In this document: positions 3,731 through 5,195 of the stretch, piece after piece
Numbering within the stretch: position 1 is the stretch's first letter
Layout: every line of letters begins with the position of its first letter
NCBI GenBank assembly: GCA_012800465.1
Contig: JAAZJI010000016.1
Location: forward strand, 1-5,195
Reading direction: 5' to 3'
DNA length: 5,195 nucleotides
Origin: Spirochaetales bacterium
GTDB taxonomy: Bacteria; Spirochaetota; Spirochaetia; Sphaerochaetales; Sphaerochaetaceae
Translations under genes and position numbers: made by a program
The notes under the pieces: model-generated
Database searches by the model: none
What the model was told of the DNA's origin: nothing
The model's input: the letters and a program-made list of their open reading frames with translations, nothing else

Positions 3731-5195
3731 TCACTTGGAATCCTCATCGCTTTTCAACACGGCAAGGAACGCCGACTGAGGGATCTCGACGTTTCCGACC
3801 ATCTTCATCCGCTTCTTGCCTTCCTTCTGCTTCTCCAGCAGCTTGCGCTTCCGGGAGATGTCGCCGCCGTAGCACTTCGCCGTCACGTCCTTCCGGAACG
3901 CGCTGATCGTCTCCCTGCTGATGATTGTACCACCGATCGCCGCCTGGATGGCGATTTTAAATTGCTGCCGGGGAATCTCCTTGCGGAGACGTTCGCAGAC
4001 CATCCTTCCCCGCTTTTGGCTGTTGCCGCGGAAGACGAGCTGGCTGAGCGCATCCACCGGCTCCCCGTTCACCAGGATATCCAGGCGGACCAGGTCGGTC
4101 CGCCGATATCCGATGACATCGTAGTCGAAGGAGGCGTAGCCGCGGCTGACGGACTTGAGACGGTCGTAGAACTCGAAGAGGACTTCGGAAAGCGGCATCT
4201 CGTAGATCAGCTCGACCCGCTTCTCGTCCAAGTAGTTCATTCCCACCTGGGTTCCTCTGCGGTCGATGCTCAGGCTGATGATCGGTCCGAGGTATTGGAC
4301 CGGGGTGATGATGTTCGCCTGGATATAGGGCTCCTCGGCGTAGTCGATTTTCATCGGGTCGGGATATTCCAAGGGGTTGTCGATCGAGAGGGTCGACCCG
4401 TCCTTCATGTGGACGTGGTACTGGACCGAGGGGCTGGTGAAGACGATGGAGAGTCCGAACTCCCGTTCGATCCGCTCCTGGACCACCTCGAGGTGGAGCA
4501 TCCCCAGAAACCCGCACCTGAAGCCGAAGCCCAGCGCCGCCGAGGAGTCCTTCTCATACACCAGGGAAGCGTCGTTCAGCTTCAGGCGGTCGAGCGCATC
4601 GACCAGCTCCTCATAGTCGTTCGTATCGACGGGATAGATCGAGCTGAAAACCACCGGCTTGACATCCTTGAACCCCGGAAGCGGCCGCTTCGCAGGATTG
4701 TCCGTCGAGGTGATCGTATCGCCGACCCTCACGTCGCTGATCGTCTTCACCCCGGTGATCACATACCCGACGTCCCCGGCGGAGAGCTTCTCCCGCCGGT
4801 GGAGACCGAGCTGGAAGAACCCGACCTCCTCCGCCCGATAGGTGGTTTCGGTATGCATGAACGTGACTTCATCACCGTCTTTCAGCTCCCCGTCGAAGAT
4901 CCGGCAGTGGACAACCACTCCGCGGTAGGGATCGTAGTGGGAATCGAAGATCAGCGCCTCCAAGGGAGAGTCGGGATCCCCGCTCGGCGGGGAGATGTAG
5001 TCGACGATCGCTTCGAACAGCTCGTCCAGTCCCAAGCCGGTCTTCGCGCTGACCTGCACCGCCATGTCGGGATCCAGCCCGAGGTCGTGGTCGATCTGAT
5101 GGAGACACTCCTCGATGTTCGCCGACGGCAGGTCGACCTTGTTGATCACCGGGATGATGTCGAGCTCGTGCTCCATCGCCATATAGAGGTTCGCA
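3731..5195 (-). CDS. lepA: Elongation factor 4 (LepA), 5' end off window
   Basis: The visible 487 residues, of about 600 in the family, cover everything after the early GTPase motifs. LepA is a ribosome-bound GTPase related to EF-G that promotes back-translocation and affects initiation and ribosome assembly. Present are the G4 motif INKVDLPSA (just after the edge) and G5 VSAKTGLG, the beta-barrel domain II (LEALIFDSHYDPYRG), domain III (GFRCGFLGMLHLEVVQERIEREF), the EF-G-like domain V (EPYIQANIITPVQYLG through RRGTQVGM), and the LepA-specific C-terminal domain with PRQQFKIAIQAAIGG, KCYGGDISRKRKLLEKQKEG and NVEIPQSAFLAVLK. G1-G3 and the start codon lie right of the window. The frame is open through to 5195 (codons for ANLY precede the first internal ATG at 5182), so that ATG is not the start. 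It is the first visible gene of an operon with galM and udk. Confidence 0.98.
   Translation of the reverse strand, partial: ANLYMAMEHELDIIPVINKVDLPSANIEECLHQIDHDLGLDPDMAVQVSAKTGLGLDELFEAIVDYISPPSGDPDSPLEALIFDSHYDPYRGVVVHCRIFDGELKDGDEVTFMHTETTYRAEEVGFFQLGLHRREKLSAGDVGYVITGVKTISDVRVGDTITSTDNPAKRPLPGFKDVKPVVFSSIYPVDTNDYEELVDALDRLKLNDASLVYEKDSSAALGFGFRCGFLGMLHLEVVQERIEREFGLSIVFTSPSVQYHVHMKDGSTLSIDNPLEYPDPMKIDYAEEPYIQANIITPVQYLGPIISLSIDRRGTQVGMNYLDEKRVELIYEMPLSEVLFEFYDRLKSVSRGYASFDYDVIGYRRTDLVRLDILVNGEPVDALSQLVFRGNSQKRGRMVCERLRKEIPRQQFKIAIQAAIGGTIISRETISAFRKDVTAKCYGGDISRKRKLLEKQKEGKKRMKMVGNVEIPQSAFLAVLKSDEDSK

Noticed and set aside
3957..4517. 186-codon minus-strand frame inside lepA
   Set aside because: It is an out-of-frame shadow of lepA, rich in Arg/Pro/Gly as expected from shifted GC-rich codons, while the lepA frame matches the family throughout.

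Overview
This window looks like a stretch of moderately GC-rich bacterial chromosome. Coding sequence is rich in G+C, and the short intergenic gaps are AT-rich with sigma70-like promoter hexamers and strong GGAGG-type ribosome binding sites. The left-hand gene has a lipoprotein signal peptide. The set of a metallophosphatase-like lipoprotein, a YidD whose Cys motif reads CIYHPSCS, and a small Lys/Arg-rich orphan protein is compatible with a spirochaete (Sphaerochaeta/Treponema-like). That placement is an impression from the proteins, not a demonstrated assignment. No mobile elements, CRISPR arrays, tRNA or rRNA genes were seen.

Layout, left to right. (1) Positions 1-1276, minus strand: the N-terminal 425 codons of a GTG-initiated lipoprotein whose 3' end lies beyond the left edge. 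It has a lipobox, a Pro/Val/Glu-rich stalk, a 5'-nucleotidase-type calcineurin-like domain that has lost nearly all its metal ligands, then a second Pro/Val/Glu-rich stretch. (2) Positions 1277-1525: noncoding DNA holding the lipoprotein's ribosome binding site and extended -10 promoter, and a rho-independent terminator serving the next gene. (3) Positions 1526-1696, minus: a 56-residue, very basic, unrecognised protein with its own promoter, ribosome binding site and terminator. (4) Positions 1697-1793: a divergent promoter region in which the two -35 hexamers overlap. (5) Positions 1794-2072, plus: yidD, membrane protein insertion efficiency factor, possibly leaderless. (6) Positions 2047-5195, minus: a tightly packed lepA - galM - udk operon read right to left. 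lepA is cut by the right edge. Gaps are 15 nt (lepA-galM) and 7 nt (galM-udk). The udk 3' end overlaps the convergent yidD by 26 bp.

The operon combines a ribosomal elongation GTPase (LepA/EF4), a sugar mutarotase and a uridine/cytidine kinase. This is co-transcription of housekeeping genes rather than an obvious pathway. The two points that most deserve follow-up are the apparent pseudo-phosphatase lipoprotein with tandem-repeat-encoded Pro-rich linkers, and the small basic orphan protein that forms a complete, self-contained transcription unit back-to-back with yidD.
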